Positions 1 through 9,446 of a stretch of DNA of 43,669 nucleotides are shown here, in pieces. The notes beneath the pieces are model-generated. The model saw only the letters and a list, made by a program, of their open reading frames with translations, was not told where the DNA came from and searched no databases. Position 1 is the stretch's first letter. Each line of letters starts with the position of its first letter. Made by a program: the position numbers and the translations under genes. The stretch is from Ferrovibrio sp. (GTDB taxonomy: Bacteria; Pseudomonadota; Alphaproteobacteria; Ferrovibrionales; Ferrovibrionaceae), in NCBI RefSeq assembly GCF_029255545.1, contig NZ_JANLJJ010000022.1:32129-75797 (forward strand). Direction: 5' to 3'.

Positions 1-518
1 GGATCGCCGTGCTGAACAAGGTGGAATATCCGCTGCATGTCGCCAATGCCGATGGCGGCATTGATGTGAAGGTCGGCCAAAATAAGAAAGCCGGCGGCAA
101 GACGCTCAAGGTCCGCAGCGACTGGAAGCCGGGCCAGCCCTTCTTCCGCGGCAGCGTGAGCGGCCAACCGGTGGTGGCGCGCGTTTCGGCGCGTCCCGAT
201 GGCGTGCGCGTGGTGCATGGTGGCGCCGAGCTGGATATCGCCGTGCGCACGCCGCGCGCGGCCGAACTGGCGCGGCTGATGCCCGAGAAGCTGCCGCCCG
301 ACATGTCGAAATTCCTGCTCTGCCCGATGCCGGGCCTGGTGGTTTCGATCAATGTGGCGGAAGGCGAGCCGGTGAAGGCTGGTCAGGCGCTCGCCGTGGT
401 GGAAGCCATGAAGATGGAAAACGTGCTGCGCGCCGAACGTGACGGCACGGTGAAGAAGGTCAACGCCAAGAAGGGCGACAGCCTGGCCGTTGATCAGGTG
501 ATCCTCGAATTCGCCTGA
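1..518 (+). CDS. pccA: Propionyl-CoA carboxylase alpha subunit, C-terminal part (5' truncated by window)
   Basis: The frame is open from the window edge, so this is the last 170 or so residues of a longer gene. The end of the protein is a biotinyl (BCCP) domain with the CPMPG turn and the biotin-attachment motif EAMKMEN; the modified lysine is encoded at 411-413. The roughly 90 residues before it match the BT linker region of acyl-CoA carboxylase alpha subunits, which favours propionyl-CoA carboxylase over pyruvate or acetyl-CoA carboxylase. By family knowledge, the full enzyme uses ATP and bicarbonate to carboxylate biotin and passes CO2 to propionyl-CoA in the methylmalonyl-CoA pathway. The biotin carboxylase domain lies outside the window. 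A 3-methylcrotonyl-CoA carboxylase alpha subunit is the main alternative. Confidence 0.88.
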   Translation, partial: IAVLNKVEYPLHVANADGGIDVKVGQNKKAGGKTLKVRSDWKPGQPFFRGSVSGQPVVARVSARPDGVRVVHGGAELDIAVRTPRAAELARLMPEKLPPDMSKFLLCPMPGLVVSINVAEGEPVKAGQALAVVEAMKMENVLRAERDGTVKKVNAKKGDSLAVDQVILEFA

Positions 519-542
519 GCGTTGTGATTCCAGCTTGTGGTC

Positions 543-574
543 AAGGCCCGCCATATCAGGCGGGCCTTTTCTTT
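543..574 (+). terminator. Rho-independent terminator after pccA
   Basis: A perfect 10-bp stem (543-552 pairing with 559-568) closes a six-base loop. The stem is GC-rich and is followed by a T-rich tract (TTCTTT). It lies 25 bases after the pccA stop codon and ends that transcript before MCP 1. Confidence 0.8.
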
Positions 575-666
575 GTGTATATCTCGACAAATTTTGCAGA
601 TGTCACCGGGCTGTCATGATGCGCCGCTAAGGCTGGCGTAACGAAAACAGTATCCCCGGCTTATTC

Positions 667-2910
667 ATGCGGATTTCCATCGGCCACCGAATTGGCGCGA
701 TTATTTTCGGGGCGGTTCTGGCCGTCGGCGTCGCGGTTGGAGCATATGTTATCGAGCGGATGGCTCTGGCTGAAGTGCAGCGCAGCCTCGACCGGGCCGC
801 TGACATCAAGCTTGCTGCTCATAGTCTGAATAGGCGTTTTCTGGACTTTCGGGAAACGGTCAGCCGGACCGTGTTTGGCAATGACGCAAGTCTGACTGAT
901 CGCCTCAGGATCATGCAGGTCGAAATTGAGGGCGATCTGGCAGGTATGGCTGATCTGGTGGCCGGAACAGAGCTGGCCGAGCCGCTCAAGGGCGTCACCG
1001 ACAAGGTGACCGCTGCATGGAATGCCAATGAGCGGCTTTTGCGGGCCAAGATTGCTATTGGATTCAACAATGCCAGTGGCCTGCGTGGTGATCTGGTCAG
1101 GGCCGGCGCCGTTTTCCAGCAGGCCATCCAGGCTCTACAGAAGGATTCGACGTTGGCGGGCCAACCGCCGATAGCCGATTTGGCCAGGATCGCTCTGCAA
1201 TTGCGGGCAGTAGAATTCGAGTATTCACTGGCTGCCGATCTGTATGACCTTGAAGATGGCTTCGACGCGGCCGAGCAGGCTCTTGGAAAAAACCTGCTCA
1301 CTTTACCGCTGTCGGCTGAGCGTCAGGCTGACCTAAAAAAACTGTTCGCAGCCTACAGCAATGCAGCAAAGAAATATGGCCAGACTGCGGAAGCCTTGAC
1401 TGGTGCGCAAGGTACGGCTGGCGGGCAATGGACTGAGCTGATACCGATGGTCGGCGCACTCGGAGAGCAGGCCGAGCAGATGGAGCAGGCTGAGGTCGAG
1501 CATGCCGCTACTCTGCAGAAGCAGATTCTGGCATTCTCTGCGGCCACCGTGCTGGGTATTCTGGCCATCATCCTGATTGCCAGCGTGATGGTTGCGCGCA
1601 GCATCCTGCAGCCGATCCAGCGCATGACCCTGGCGATGAAGGCACTGGCGGATGGCAATCTTGATATTGCCAGCGTCGATGCGAAACGCGAGGACGAAAT
1701 CGGAGCCATGGCATTGGCCTATGAAGTGTTCCGTGGCCATGAGAGCGAACGTCGGCAGATGGCACTGGCCGAGCAGCAGCGTGAACGCGCCCACCTAGCC
1801 GAACAACAGGCTCAACGTCAGCGCGAGGCGGCGATTGCTGCGGAAATAGCAGATTTGTCGAAAGCCGTATCGGAAGGCGACCTGGGGCGCCGGCTTGATC
1901 TGGCCGGCAAGGATGGGGATTTCCGCGAGGTCAGCCTCAGTATCAATCGCCTGACCGATACACTGGATGCCGTGATCAGTGAGTTGTCCGCCGTTCTGCA
2001 GGCTCTGGCCAATGGCGAGATTGGACGCAGCATGCAGGGTGAGTATCGTGGCGTATTCGCTGATCTGAAGCAGGCGGCAAATGTGCTGTCATCGCGGATC
2101 GGCGAGTTTGCTGGCCGCCTGGATTCCTCAACTCGGGCGGTGCGGGATGCCTCGGCGGAAATTACAGGCGGTGCTGAGGATCTGGCCCAGCGCACTGAGC
2201 GTCAGGCGGCTTCACTGGAAGAGACCGCAGCCGCCATGCATCAGGTGACGGCGACGGTGAAGCAGAATGCGGATAATGCCCGCGATGCCGATCGGCTGGC
2301 TGATGCAGCACGGCGTAATGCTGAGCGCGGAGGTGAGGTGGTGACCCAGGTGGTGGAAGCGATGGATCGCATCGCCAACGGGGCGCGCCGGATTACCGAC
2401 ATCATGGGGTTGATCGACGAGATAGCCTTCCAGACCAATCTGTTAGCGCTGAATGCCGCTGTCGAGGCGGCGCGGGCTGGCGAGGCTGGCAAGGGCTTTG
2501 CAGTGGTGGCTCAGGAGGTGCGTTCCCTGGCCCAGAGGTCGGCCAATGCCGCGAAGGAGACCGGTGCGTTGATTTCCATGTCGAATTCAGAGGTTAAGGC
2601 AGGTGCTGGCCTTGCCCATGAAGCTGGCGCAAGCCTGGGCGATATCGTCAGATCGATCCGTCAGGTTTCGACCATCGTGGCCGAAATCGCCAATGCCAGC
2701 GGCGAGCAAGCGCGCGGATTGGATCAGATCAACAATGCAATTGCCGGTATGGATGATCTGACCCAGCGCAACGCCGCGCTGGTGGAGGAAACCCACGCCG
2801 CCGCCCGCACGCTCAGCAGCCAAGCCCAGGAGTTGGCCGATCTGGTTGGCTTCTTCCGCCTGCGGATCGAGTATGCCGATCTGACTGATCTGCCAGAGGC
2901 AGCGGAATAA
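667..2910 (+). CDS. Methyl-accepting chemotaxis protein 1 (tandem HAMP, helical periplasmic sensor)
   Basis: A 747-residue transmembrane chemoreceptor. The first membrane helix is at about residues 8-30. A mostly helical periplasmic part of about 255 residues follows, then a second helix at about 286-309. A HAMP domain covers about 310-362, and a second HAMP-like segment precedes the signalling coiled coil. The conserved hairpin tip that contacts CheA/CheW is at about 580-620 and contains [20 protein letters not shown]. The C-terminus has no NWETF-type tether for CheR/CheB. The ligand cannot be read from the sequence. There is no strong Shine-Dalgarno at the ATG, so the start is less certain than the frame. 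No che genes are nearby. The gene is single, between the pccA terminator and convergent recG, four bases away. Confidence 0.93.
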   Translation: MRISIGHRIGAIIFGAVLAVGVAVGAYVIERMALAEVQRSLDRAADIKLAAHSLNRRFLDFRETVSRTVFGNDASLTDRLRIMQVEIEGDLAGMADLVAGTELAEPLKGVTDKVTAAWNANERLLRAKIAIGFNNASGLRGDLVRAGAVFQQAIQALQKDSTLAGQPPIADLARIALQLRAVEFEYSLAADLYDLEDGFDAAEQALGKNLLTLPLSAERQADLKKLFAAYSNAAKKYGQTAEALTGAQGTAGGQWTELIPMVGALGEQAEQMEQAEVEHAATLQKQILAFSAATVLGILAIILIASVMVARSILQPIQRMTLAMKALADGNLDIASVDAKREDEIGAMALAYEVFRGHESERRQMALAEQQRERAHLAEQQAQRQREAAIAAEIADLSKAVSEGDLGRRLDLAGKDGDFREVSLSINRLTDTLDAVISELSAVLQALANGEIGRSMQGEYRGVFADLKQAANVLSSRIGEFAGRLDSSTRAVRDASAEITGGAEDLAQRTERQAASLEETAAAMHQVTATVKQNADNARDADRLADAARRNAERGGEVVTQVVEAMDRIANGARRITDIMGLIDEIAFQTNLLALNAAVEAARAGEAGKGFAVVAQEVRSLAQRSANAAKETGALISMSNSEVKAGAGLAHEAGASLGDIVRSIRQVSTIVAEIANASGEQARGLDQINNAIAGMDDLTQRNAALVEETHAAARTLSSQAQELADLVGFFRLRIEYADLTDLPEAAE

Positions 2911-2914
2911 CCAT

Positions 2915-5026
2915 TCAGCCCGATTGCAGATACTGGATCGCCGCGTCGCGCTCGAACAGATATAGCAATTCCAGCAGGGCCCGACCGCGTGGGCTGGTCA
3001 GTTTGGGGTCGCGCTCCAGGATCAGCTTCGCATCGTCGCGTGCGGTGACCAGCAATTCCGCATGGGCGGCCAGGTCGGCCAGTCGGAATTCGGGCAGGCC
3101 GCTTTGTCGCGTGCCCAGCACTTCTCCGGCGCCGCGCAGCCGTAAATCTTCCTCGGCGATCTGGAAGCCATCGTCGGTCTCGCGGATGATTTTCAGCCGT
3201 GCGCGCGCCGTTTCGCCCAGCGGGCCGGAATAGATCAGCAGGCAGGCGCCGGGTTTGCCGCCGCGTCCGACCCGGCCGCGCAACTGGTGCAGCTGCGCCA
3301 AGCCAAAACGCTCGGCATGCTCGATCACGATCAGCGTCGCCTCGGGCACATCAACGCCCACCTCGATCACCGTCGTCGCGACCAGCAGTTTCGAACGGCC
3401 GTTAGCGAATGCCTCCATGGCGGCATCCTTCTCGGCGCCGCTCATCTGGCCATGCACCAGCCCGACGCTGCCTTCGCCCAGCTCAGGCTCCAGCGCCAGC
3501 TTCAGGGCGGAATGACGCTCGGCGGCGGCGGCCAGGTCGCTCTGCTCGCTTTCCTCCACCAGCGGGCAGACCCAGTAGATCCGTTCGCCGGCCTGGATCT
3601 TGCGCTTTACGGCCCCCACCACGTCGAGGAAGCGGTCGGACGCGATGGTGCGGGTATCGACCGGCGCGCGGCCGGGCGGCTTCTCGGTCAGCTTCGAGAC
3701 ATCCATGTCGCCATAGGCGGTGAGCGAGAGCGTGCGCGGGATCGGCGTGGCCGTCATCACCAGAACGTCGACGCCGCCTTTATCGTGCTGACCCTTGGCG
3801 GCGAGGCCCAGCCGCTGGCTGACGCCGAAACGATGCTGCTCGTCGATGACTGCTAATGCCAGATCCTTGAATACGACGTCATCCTGGAACAAGGCGTGAG
3901 TGCCGACCAGGATATCGATCTCGCCGGCGGCCAGACGCTGCAGCAAAGCCCCGCGTGCCTTGCCCTTGTCGCGGCCGGTCAGCAGGGCGAGTGTCACGCC
4001 CAACTTGCTGCAATAGGGTTCCAGCGTCTCGGCATGCTGGCGGGCGAGGATTTCGGTCGGCGCCATCAGAGCGGCCTGCGCGCCGGCCTCGACGCAGAGC
4101 AGCATGGCATTGAGCGCCACCATGGTCTTACCGCTGCCCACGTCGCCCTGCAGCAGCCGCAACATGCGCCTGTCAGACGCCATGTCGCCGGTGATCTCGG
4201 CATTGGCCTGCTTCTGGGCGTTGGTCAGCGGCCAGGGGAGGCGTTTCTCCAGCCCGTCGCGCAGCCGCCCGTCGCCCTGCAAAGGCCGGCCGCTCAGGCG
4301 TTTCAGCCGCCGGCGCACCAGCAGCAGCGCGAGCTGGTTAGCCAGCAGCTCGTCATAGGCCAGGCGTTGGCGCGGCAGGCTGTCCTTTTCCAGATCGATC
4401 TGGCTGTCGGGCCGATGGGCGGCAAACAAGGCTTCGCGCCAGCCGGGCCAGTTCTGGCGGCGGCGGTATTCCGGGTCGAGCCAGTCGGGCAGGGGTGGCG
4501 CCTTAGCCAGGGCGTGGTCGATGATCTTGGCCAGCGTTCGCGGGGCCACCCCGGCGGTGAGTGGGTAGACCGGTTCCACAGCGGCGAGTTGCTCGATTTC
4601 CTCCGGCGTGCCGAAACGGTCGGGATGGGTCATCTGCACCTGGCCGTCAAACAACTCGACCAGGCCACTGACCAGCCGGGTTTCGCCTTCCGGCAGGCTG
4701 CGTTTCAGAAAGTCTTCGCGACCGTTGAAAAAGACCAGCGTGATCCGCCCGCTGCCGTCATGGGCGGTGATCTTGTAGGGCATGCGCGGGTTGCGCGGCG
4801 GCAGGTGGCGGTCGATCGTGATTTCCAGCGTGGCGATGCGGCCCGGCTCAGCTTCGGCCACGGCCGGGCGGTAGCGCCGGTCGACCAGCCCGGAGGGCAG
4901 GTGCCACCACAGATCCAGTACCCGGGCGCCGCCGACCAGCTTTTCCACCAGCGGGGCAAGCTTGGGCCCACAGCCTTTCAGGCTGGTGATCGGGGCGAAG
5001 GCGGGAAACAGCGATTCCGGGCGCAT
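2915..5026 (-). CDS. recG: ATP-dependent DNA helicase RecG
   Basis: This is the superfamily 2 helicase that remodels stalled replication forks and Holliday junctions. The wedge/OB region occupies the first third of the 703 residues. Then come the Walker A motif GDVGSGKT, the DEQH box (VIDEQHRFGV), the ATATPIPRT motif and the helicase C lobe with QLRGRVGRG. The frame is open to 5092, but I chose the ATG at 5026 because the protein then begins MRPESLFPAFAPITSLKG, the usual alphaproteobacterial RecG start with its helix-hairpin-like GCGPK. The gene is divergent from sdhE-mfd across 80 bases and convergent with MCP 1. Confidence 0.96.
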   Translation of the reverse strand: MRPESLFPAFAPITSLKGCGPKLAPLVEKLVGGARVLDLWWHLPSGLVDRRYRPAVAEAEPGRIATLEITIDRHLPPRNPRMPYKITAHDGSGRITLVFFNGREDFLKRSLPEGETRLVSGLVELFDGQVQMTHPDRFGTPEEIEQLAAVEPVYPLTAGVAPRTLAKIIDHALAKAPPLPDWLDPEYRRRQNWPGWREALFAAHRPDSQIDLEKDSLPRQRLAYDELLANQLALLLVRRRLKRLSGRPLQGDGRLRDGLEKRLPWPLTNAQKQANAEITGDMASDRRMLRLLQGDVGSGKTMVALNAMLLCVEAGAQAALMAPTEILARQHAETLEPYCSKLGVTLALLTGRDKGKARGALLQRLAAGEIDILVGTHALFQDDVVFKDLALAVIDEQHRFGVSQRLGLAAKGQHDKGGVDVLVMTATPIPRTLSLTAYGDMDVSKLTEKPPGRAPVDTRTIASDRFLDVVGAVKRKIQAGERIYWVCPLVEESEQSDLAAAAERHSALKLALEPELGEGSVGLVHGQMSGAEKDAAMEAFANGRSKLLVATTVIEVGVDVPEATLIVIEHAERFGLAQLHQLRGRVGRGGKPGACLLIYSGPLGETARARLKIIRETDDGFQIAEEDLRLRGAGEVLGTRQSGLPEFRLADLAAHAELLVTARDDAKLILERDPKLTSPRGRALLELLYLFERDAAIQYLQSG

Positions 5027-5052
5027 AAAGGGCTGAAAATTCGAGGGAAACC

Positions 5053-5082
5053 TTGAGAATCCGTGGCTTGCCGTACTATATC
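5053..5082 (+). promoter_or_regulatory. Candidate sigma-70 promoter for sdhE-mfd
   Basis: TTGAGA at 5053-5058 is five of six to the -35 consensus. TATATC at 5077-5082, 18 bases on, serves as a -10; TACTAT at 5074-5079 with a 15-base spacer is an alternative. Transcription would start near 5089, giving a leader of under 20 bases with GGAGG at 5096-5100 before the sdhE ATG. This is a by-eye match only. Confidence 0.4.
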
Positions 5083-5106
5083 GTGCCTTCACCCCGGAGG
5101 CACCCC

Positions 5107-5373
5107 ATGGCTGAGGATATCGAGACCCGGCGCAAGCGCCTGCTGCACCGCAGCCGCTATACCGGCATGAAGGAAACCGACATCCTGCTCGGCAGCTTTG
5201 CCGCGCGCCATCTGCCCACGTTCACCGACCGCGAGCTCGACCAGTATGAGAGCCTGCTGGAGAATTATGATGATCCCCAAATCTATGCCTGGGCGATCGG
5301 CCGCGATCCGGTGCCCCAGCATCTCGATACCGGAGTGATGAAACTGCTCAGGGCCTACAGGCTGCCGATCTGA
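5107..5373 (+). CDS. sdhE: SdhE-type succinate dehydrogenase assembly factor (DUF339 / Sdh5 family)
   Basis: An 88-residue protein of the family that helps attach FAD covalently to the flavoprotein subunit of succinate dehydrogenase. The family layout is clear: an N-terminal basic helix (RRKRLLHRSR), the region around the RGxxE motif, then the LLGxFA and YESLLE helices and a C-terminal segment after WAIG. The motif itself reads TGMKE here, so the normally conserved arginine is a threonine. The start is the ATG at 5107, preceded at six bases by GGAGG; an upstream in-frame ATG at 5053 has no such site. The gene lies between recG and mfd, an order common in alphaproteobacteria, and ends four bases before the mfd ATG. 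Confidence 0.92.
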   Translation: MAEDIETRRKRLLHRSRYTGMKETDILLGSFAARHLPTFTDRELDQYESLLENYDDPQIYAWAIGRDPVPQHLDTGVMKLLRAYRLPI

Positions 5374-5377
5374 TCCC

Positions 5378-8300
5378 ATGACCTTCGTCCTGCCGGATAT
5401 CCTGACCCGGCCGGGCCGCTGGGCATTGGCCGGCGCGCCCGAAGGCCAGGACATACGCCTGCTGATCGCGCTTTGCCTGCGCCAGCGGGGCGGTGGCGTG
5501 CTGCATGTCTGCCGCGACGATGCCCGCATGGCGACTGTCGAGGCGGCGCTGAAATTCTTTGCCCCCGACCTGCCGGTGCTGACCCTGCCGGCCTGGGACT
5601 GCCAGCCCTATGACCGCGTCTCGCCCAATGCCGAGATCGCTGCCCGGCGGATGGATACGCTGAACCGGCTGGCCAACCGGCAGGACGGCCAGCCCCTGCT
5701 GCTGCTCACCACGGTGAATGCGGCTTTGCAGCGCCTGCCGCAGCCGGATTATTTCGGCTCGACCGGCTTCCGCGCCGCCAAGGGTGGCCGCATCGCGCCG
5801 GAAAAGCTGATCGAATATCTCTCGCGCAACGGCTATACCCGCGTCTCGACCGTGAATGAGTCCGGCGAATATGCCGTGCGCGGTGGCCTGGTTGACCTGT
5901 TTCCACCGGGCAGCGAGGCGCCCTACCGGCTCGATTTCTTCGGCGACGAAGTGGAGAATATCCGCCGCTTCGATCCCGCCACCCAGCGCACCATCGGCGC
6001 CGCCGGCGAACTCTCGCTGACCGCGATGAGCGAGGTGCCGCTGGACGAGGATGCCATCGGACACTTCCGCAGCGGCTATCGTGAGCTGTTCGGCACCATC
6101 ACCAAGGAAGACCCGCTTTACGAAGCCGTTTCGGCCGGCCGGCGCCAGATCGGCATGGAACACTGGCTGCCGCTGTTTTTCGACCGCCTGGCGACCACTT
6201 TCGACTACCTGCCGCAGGCGGTGGTGACGCTGGATCACCTGACCGGTGACGCAGCCGACGAACGGCTGAAAACCATCGCCGACCATTACGATGCCCGTCG
6301 CGCCGCGATGAAACGCGGATTGGAGGAGGGCGGTGCGCCCTACAAGCCGCTGCCGCCGGACCGGCTGTATCTGACAGCCGGCGAATGGGCGTCCCGGCTG
6401 GAGAAAAAGCCGCTTGGTCTGCTGTATCCCTTTGATGCGGTCGGCGGCGCTGATGTCACGGTGGTAGATCTGGGCGGCAGGCCGGGCCGCGACTTCGCGC
6501 CGGAACGCACCCAGGCCGTGCAGGCTGTCGAGCACAAAGTCGCCAGCCAGGTCAGTATCTATGATGCCCTTGGCGGCCATCTGGCGAAACAGGCACAGCA
6601 GGGGCGGCGTGTGCTGTTTGCCACCTTCTCCGTCGGTGCGCGGGATCGTCTCGGTCATATCCTGAAAGACCATGGCCTGGATGCGCCGCAGCCGGTGGAG
6701 ACCGCTGCCGAGCTGGATGCCCTGCCCAAAAGCGTGGCAGCGATTGCCGTGCTGCCGATTGAGCATGGCTTCGAGGCCGCCGATCTGTGCGTGGTGGCGG
6801 AGCAGGACATTCTCGGCGACCGTCTGGTACGCCCGCGTCAGAAAAAGCGCCGGGCGGAGAATTTCATTGCCGAAGCCAGCGCATTACAGCCTGGCGATTA
6901 CGTGGTGCATATCGATCACGGCATCGGCCAGTACAAGGACCTGGTGACGCTGGACATTGCCAGCGCGCCGCATGACTGCCTGCTGCTGCATTACGACGGC
7001 GGCGACCGGCTGTATCTGCCGGTCGAGAATATCGAGATGTTGTCGCGTTACGGCTCGCCGGAAGCGGACATAGCGCTCGACAAGCTTGGCGGCGTGGCCT
7101 GGCAGAACCGCAAGGCGCGCATGAAGCAGCGCCTGAAGGACATGGCCGGCGAACTGATGAAGATTGCCGCCCAGCGCGAACTGCGCCAGGGCGAGCGGGT
7201 GATGCCGCCGGATGGCGTGTACGAGGAATTCTGCGCCCGTTTCCCGTATGACGAAACCGAAGATCAGGCCCGCGCCATCGAAGACACCCTGGACGACCTG
7301 GCCAGCGGCAAGCCGATGGATCGCCTGATCTGCGGCGATGTGGGGTTCGGCAAGACGGAAGTCGCCCTGCGCGCGGCTTTTGCCGCCGCCATGGCGGGCC
7401 AGCAGGTGGCGCTGGTCTGCCCGACCACGCTGCTCTGCCGCCAGCATTTCCGCACCTTCGTGCAACGTTTCCGCGGCCTGCCGATACGGATCGAGCAACT
7501 GTCGCGCATGGTTCCGGCCAAGACAGCGACCGAGGCCAAGAAAGGCCTGAAGGACGGCACGGTCGATATCGTGATTGGCACCCATGCCGTGCTGTCGAAA
7601 AGCATCGAGTTCAAGCGCCTGGGCCTTTTGATCATCGATGAGGAGCAGCATTTCGGCGTCAAGCACAAGGAACGCCTGAAGCAGCTGCGCGCCGAGGTGC
7701 ATGTGCTCACCATGTCGGCCACGCCGATCCCACGCACCCTGCAACTCGCGCTGTCGGGCGTACGTGAGCTCAGCCTGATTGCCACGCCGCCGGTTGACCG
7801 CCTGGCCGTGCGCACCTATGTGACGCCGTTTGATCCGGTGGTGATCCGCGAAGCCTTGATGCGCGAGCATTTTCGCGGCGGTCAGAGCTTTTTTGTCTGC
7901 CCGCGCATCGAATATCTCGATACAGCCATGGCCTTCATCCGAGAGCATGTTCCGGAACTGAAGGCCGTGGTGGCGCATGGCCAGATGGCGCCGACCGATC
8001 TCGACGACGTGATGAACGCCTTCTACGACCGGCGTTACGACGTTCTGGTCGCCACCAATATCGTCGAAAGCGGACTGGATATTCCATCGGCCAATACGCT
8101 GGTCGTCTATCGTGCCGACCTGTTTGGCCTGGCGCAAATGTATCAGCTGCGCGGCCGTGTCGGCCGCTCGAAGCTGCGGGCCTATGCCTATTTCACCTAC
8201 CAGGCCGGACGGTTGCTGAATGCATCGGCCGACCAGCGTCTGCGCGTGCTGCAGAGTCTTGACAGCCTTGGGGCGGGCTTCACCCTGGCGTCGCACGATC

Positions 8301-8917
8301 TCGATTTGCGTGGTGCCGGCAACCTGCTGGGCGAGGAGCAGTCGGGTCATATCCGCGAGGTCGGTTTCGAGCTGTACCAGGAAATGCTGCAGGACGCGAT
8401 TGCCGAAGCCCGCGCCACGGCGCGCGGCGAAGGCAGCCTGCATGGCGAAAAATGGTCGCCGCAGATCCAGATCGGCACCGCTGTGCTGATACCGGACAGC
8501 TATGTGGCGGATCTGAACCTGCGCATGCAGCTTTATCGCCGTGTTGCTGAACTGGAAAGCCGAGAAGAGATCGATGGTTTTGCCGCCGAGCTGATCGATC
8601 GTTTTGGGCCATTGCCGACAGAGGTGCAGCATCTGCTGGACATCGTGGCGATCAAGAAACATTGCCGCGATGCCAATATCCTGAAGATCGAGGCCGGGCC
8701 GAAGGGTGCGACGCTGACCTTCCGCGACAACAAATTCGCTGACCCGGCCGGGTTGGTTCTGTTCATCCAGTCGGAACGCGGCAGGGCCAAGCTGCGCCCG
8801 GATCACAAAGTGGTATTAATCCACGACTGGCCAGAGCCGGAAGATCGGCTCAAAGGCGTGCTGCATATAGCCTCACGTCTGGGCGAAGTCGCCCGGAAAG
8901 CGAATAAAGCCGCCTAG
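5378..8917 (+). CDS. mfd: Transcription-repair coupling factor Mfd
   Basis: A full-length 1179-residue Mfd. It removes RNA polymerase stalled at DNA lesions and recruits UvrA. The N-terminal third has the UvrB-like modules. A CarD-type RNA polymerase interaction domain starts near residue 503 (GDYVVHIDHGIGQY). The translocase has Walker A GDVGFGKTEVALR near 650, the DEEQHFGV box near 750, SATPIPRTLQ, and the C lobe with QLRGRVGRS. The C-terminal TRCF domain follows. It starts four bases after sdhE and is probably co-transcribed with it. Its last codons overlap the stop of the convergent PAS gene by four bases. Confidence 0.97.
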   Translation: MTFVLPDILTRPGRWALAGAPEGQDIRLLIALCLRQRGGGVLHVCRDDARMATVEAALKFFAPDLPVLTLPAWDCQPYDRVSPNAEIAARRMDTLNRLANRQDGQPLLLLTTVNAALQRLPQPDYFGSTGFRAAKGGRIAPEKLIEYLSRNGYTRVSTVNESGEYAVRGGLVDLFPPGSEAPYRLDFFGDEVENIRRFDPATQRTIGAAGELSLTAMSEVPLDEDAIGHFRSGYRELFGTITKEDPLYEAVSAGRRQIGMEHWLPLFFDRLATTFDYLPQAVVTLDHLTGDAADERLKTIADHYDARRAAMKRGLEEGGAPYKPLPPDRLYLTAGEWASRLEKKPLGLLYPFDAVGGADVTVVDLGGRPGRDFAPERTQAVQAVEHKVASQVSIYDALGGHLAKQAQQGRRVLFATFSVGARDRLGHILKDHGLDAPQPVETAAELDALPKSVAAIAVLPIEHGFEAADLCVVAEQDILGDRLVRPRQKKRRAENFIAEASALQPGDYVVHIDHGIGQYKDLVTLDIASAPHDCLLLHYDGGDRLYLPVENIEMLSRYGSPEADIALDKLGGVAWQNRKARMKQRLKDMAGELMKIAAQRELRQGERVMPPDGVYEEFCARFPYDETEDQARAIEDTLDDLASGKPMDRLICGDVGFGKTEVALRAAFAAAMAGQQVALVCPTTLLCRQHFRTFVQRFRGLPIRIEQLSRMVPAKTATEAKKGLKDGTVDIVIGTHAVLSKSIEFKRLGLLIIDEEQHFGVKHKERLKQLRAEVHVLTMSATPIPRTLQLALSGVRELSLIATPPVDRLAVRTYVTPFDPVVIREALMREHFRGGQSFFVCPRIEYLDTAMAFIREHVPELKAVVAHGQMAPTDLDDVMNAFYDRRYDVLVATNIVESGLDIPSANTLVVYRADLFGLAQMYQLRGRVGRSKLRAYAYFTYQAGRLLNASADQRLRVLQSLDSLGAGFTLASHDLDLRGAGNLLGEEQSGHIREVGFELYQEMLQDAIAEARATARGEGSLHGEKWSPQIQIGTAVLIPDSYVADLNLRMQLYRRVAELESREEIDGFAAELIDRFGPLPTEVQHLLDIVAIKKHCRDANILKIEAGPKGATLTFRDNKFADPAGLVLFIQSERGRAKLRPDHKVVLIHDWPEPEDRLKGVLHIASRLGEVARKANKAA

Positions 8918-9444
8918 CTGGCTGGCAGATCCGAGAGGCGCTCGGCTTTTCCGGGCGGAAAACTCTGTCCTGCACCGATATAGGCGACTTTACCATCTGG
9001 GCCAAACAGCGGCACGGCCACCACTTCAAACTGCCAGTCCTCGCCCAGAACCCGCGCTTGACCATGGCCATAAACCGGCTTTGCGGCATGGTAGACCATG
9101 GTTACGCCTTTCAGGATGAAAGGGCGAATGGTTGGATCGGGGTGCTCGTCGAGCCATGTCCCGGTCAACTCATAGCCAAGCCGTTGCACGATATCGGTGC
9201 CAATCAGGCGATAACGGAAGCGCAGCGGCTCTGGCTGAACCTCCAGCAGTGACAGCGAGCCCAGCAGGAAGCGCAGCCGCAAAGGGTCGAGAAAGCTTTT
9301 ATCCGGCCGCCGCCCATTTTCCCTGGCATCAAGCCATAGCTGCAGGAATTGCCGGACGTTTGAATCCCGGATAAGGCCAGGATCGGAAATGAATTCGAGG
9401 GCCGGCACGCCCTGCGGTATGGCAGTGGGGCCGGCCAGCTCCAT
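8914..9444 (-). CDS. PAS-domain protein (PAS_5-like)
   Basis: A 176-residue soluble protein with no effector domain. The segment from about residue 28 to 165 has the fold signature of small alphaproteobacterial PAS_5 proteins: LWLDAR, then RFLLGSLSLLEVQPEPLRFR, then RLIGTDIVQRLGYELTG, and a final strand pair with VVAVPLFGPDGKV. Such proteins probably bind a small ligand or a partner protein; no ligand can be named. It starts two bases after the stop of the FrnE-like gene, so the two are likely one transcript. Its stop overlaps the mfd stop by four bases in convergent orientation. Confidence 0.75.
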   Translation of the reverse strand: MELAGPTAIPQGVPALEFISDPGLIRDSNVRQFLQLWLDARENGRRPDKSFLDPLRLRFLLGSLSLLEVQPEPLRFRYRLIGTDIVQRLGYELTGTWLDEHPDPTIRPFILKGVTMVYHAAKPVYGHGQARVLGEDWQFEVVAVPLFGPDGKVAYIGAGQSFPPGKAERLSDLPAS

Positions 9445-9446
9445 GC

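Noticed and set aside
3896-5056. Long open frame on the plus strand opposite recG
   Set aside because: It is antisense to a clear RecG; its low-complexity Gln/Gly/Ala-rich translation is typical of shadow frames in GC-rich DNA.
6884-8806. 640-codon open frame opposite mfd
   Set aside because: The mfd reading is full length with all motifs; the opposite frame has no recognisable domain and a His/Gln/Arg-rich composition.
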